NCBI GenBank assembly: GCA_017624675.1
Contig: JAGAMO010000009.1
Location: 216,801 to 280,800 of the forward strand
Source of the DNA: Clostridia bacterium
GTDB lineage: Bacteria; Bacillota; Clostridia; Oscillospirales; Acutalibacteraceae
Direction of reading: 5' to 3'
Length of the DNA stretch: 64,000 nucleotides
The position numbers were made by a program, and so were the translations under genes. Shown piece by piece: positions 63,791 through 64,000 of this stretch; positions within the stretch are counted from its first letter, which is position 1; every line of letters begins with the position of its first letter. The notes beneath the pieces are model-generated. The model was given only the letters and a program-made list of their open reading frames with translations, was not told where the DNA came from and did no database searches.

Positions 63791-63983
63791 AATCGGGCGC
63801 CTTAAGAAAGGGCTGCAAAACGGACCTTGAAAATTAAACAACGACAAGTAATAAGGACCCGACGATTCTTATGAGAAATCATATAAATCAAGGACAATTA
63901 TTAATGCGTCAGCATTAGTTCCGAAAAATGAGCTATAAAGCTTATCTGAAAGATTTTAACACGAAAGAGTGTTGAGATACAAT
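63791..63983 (+). other. rRNA operon leader
   Basis: Part of a 370-base region with no protein gene. It includes GGACCTTGAAAATTAAACAA at about 63822-63841, a motif common before Firmicute rRNA genes, and short hairpins (TAATGC-GTCA-GCATTA at 63901-63917; AACAC-GAAAGA-GTGTT at 63958-63973). It should carry antitermination and 16S processing signals. Confidence 0.65.
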
Positions 63984-64000
63984 TTTTTAGAGAGTTTGAT
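63984..64000 (+). rRNA. 16S ribosomal RNA, first bases only
   Basis: The last bases, ending AGAGAGTTTGAT, match the conserved 5' end of 16S rRNA (E. coli AGAGTTTGAT, positions 8-17). The mature start near 63984 is estimated by that alignment. The rest of the rRNA operon lies to the right of the window. Confidence 0.9.

Noticed and set aside
1-64000. tRNA genes, CRISPR arrays, IS elements or phage genes
   Set aside because: No intergenic gap holds a tRNA-like cloverleaf, no regular spaced repeats were seen, and no transposase or integrase ORF is present.

Overview
The window looks like chromosomal DNA of a spore-forming Firmicute of the class Clostridia, most like the Oscillospiraceae/Ruminococcaceae type. 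The evidence is the origin block dnaA-dnaN-S4-recF-remB-gyrB-gyrA, three sporulation genes (spoIIP, a spoVB-like gene, spoVAE), soj/spo0J with two exact parS sites, a TrpR-family YerC regulator at the head of a his operon, and small Firmicute families (DUF951, DUF1653, RemB). No phage, insertion sequence, CRISPR array or tRNA gene was seen.

Layout. 1-5542 (+): the end of an AT-rich surface-polysaccharide cluster (acyltransferase fragment, two GT2 glycosyltransferases, a pyruvyltransferase-family protein, a flippase). 5583-11415 (-): a translation and housekeeping operon, DUF951-prfA-sua5-coaE-M18 peptidase-DUF1653-mnmE. 11554-19005 (+): a complete his operon, yerC/hisR-hisZG(fused)-hisD-hisC-hisB-hisH-hisA-hisF-hisIE, whose promoter carries a likely operator. 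19036-21248 (-): a VanZ/nucleotidyltransferase fusion and a GtrA protein. 21366-26703 (-): a threonine/glycine locus, tdh-kbl-UPF0126 channel-lysR-thrC.

26933-29661 (+): ychF, a lipid kinase and an SDR enzyme. 29814-39510 (+): polA, a phosphatase-RimI fusion, tsaD, a second lipid kinase and the cell-shape genes mreB-mreC-mreD-mrdA. 39572-43804 (+): minD, a methylglyoxal synthase-like gene, hisS and aspS from their own promoter. 43788-45140 (-): a small membrane protein and spoIIP. 45302-55574 (+): dnaA, the probable oriC, dnaN, the S4 protein, recF, remB, gyrB, gyrA, a CPBP protease and tadA. 55695-57221 (-): a SpoVB-like flippase. 57281-63613 (+): rarA, two PH-domain membrane proteins, parS1, spoVAE, parS2, soj, spo0J and a DMT transporter. 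The last ~370 bases hold a terminator, an rRNA promoter and leader, and the first bases of a 16S rRNA gene.

The observations most worth following are: a methylglyoxal synthase homologue whose catalytic Asp is Ala; a MinD that seems to lack its membrane-targeting tail in a locus missing minC, minE and rodA; a HisZ-HisG fusion under a TrpR-type regulator with a palindrome in its own promoter; an arginine-phosphatase/RimI fusion; a parS site built into a perfect 36-base palindrome that can also act as a terminator; and an aspS terminator that appears to be made from codons of an antisense gene. I did not find a clearly new multi-gene system such as a defence or mobile system.
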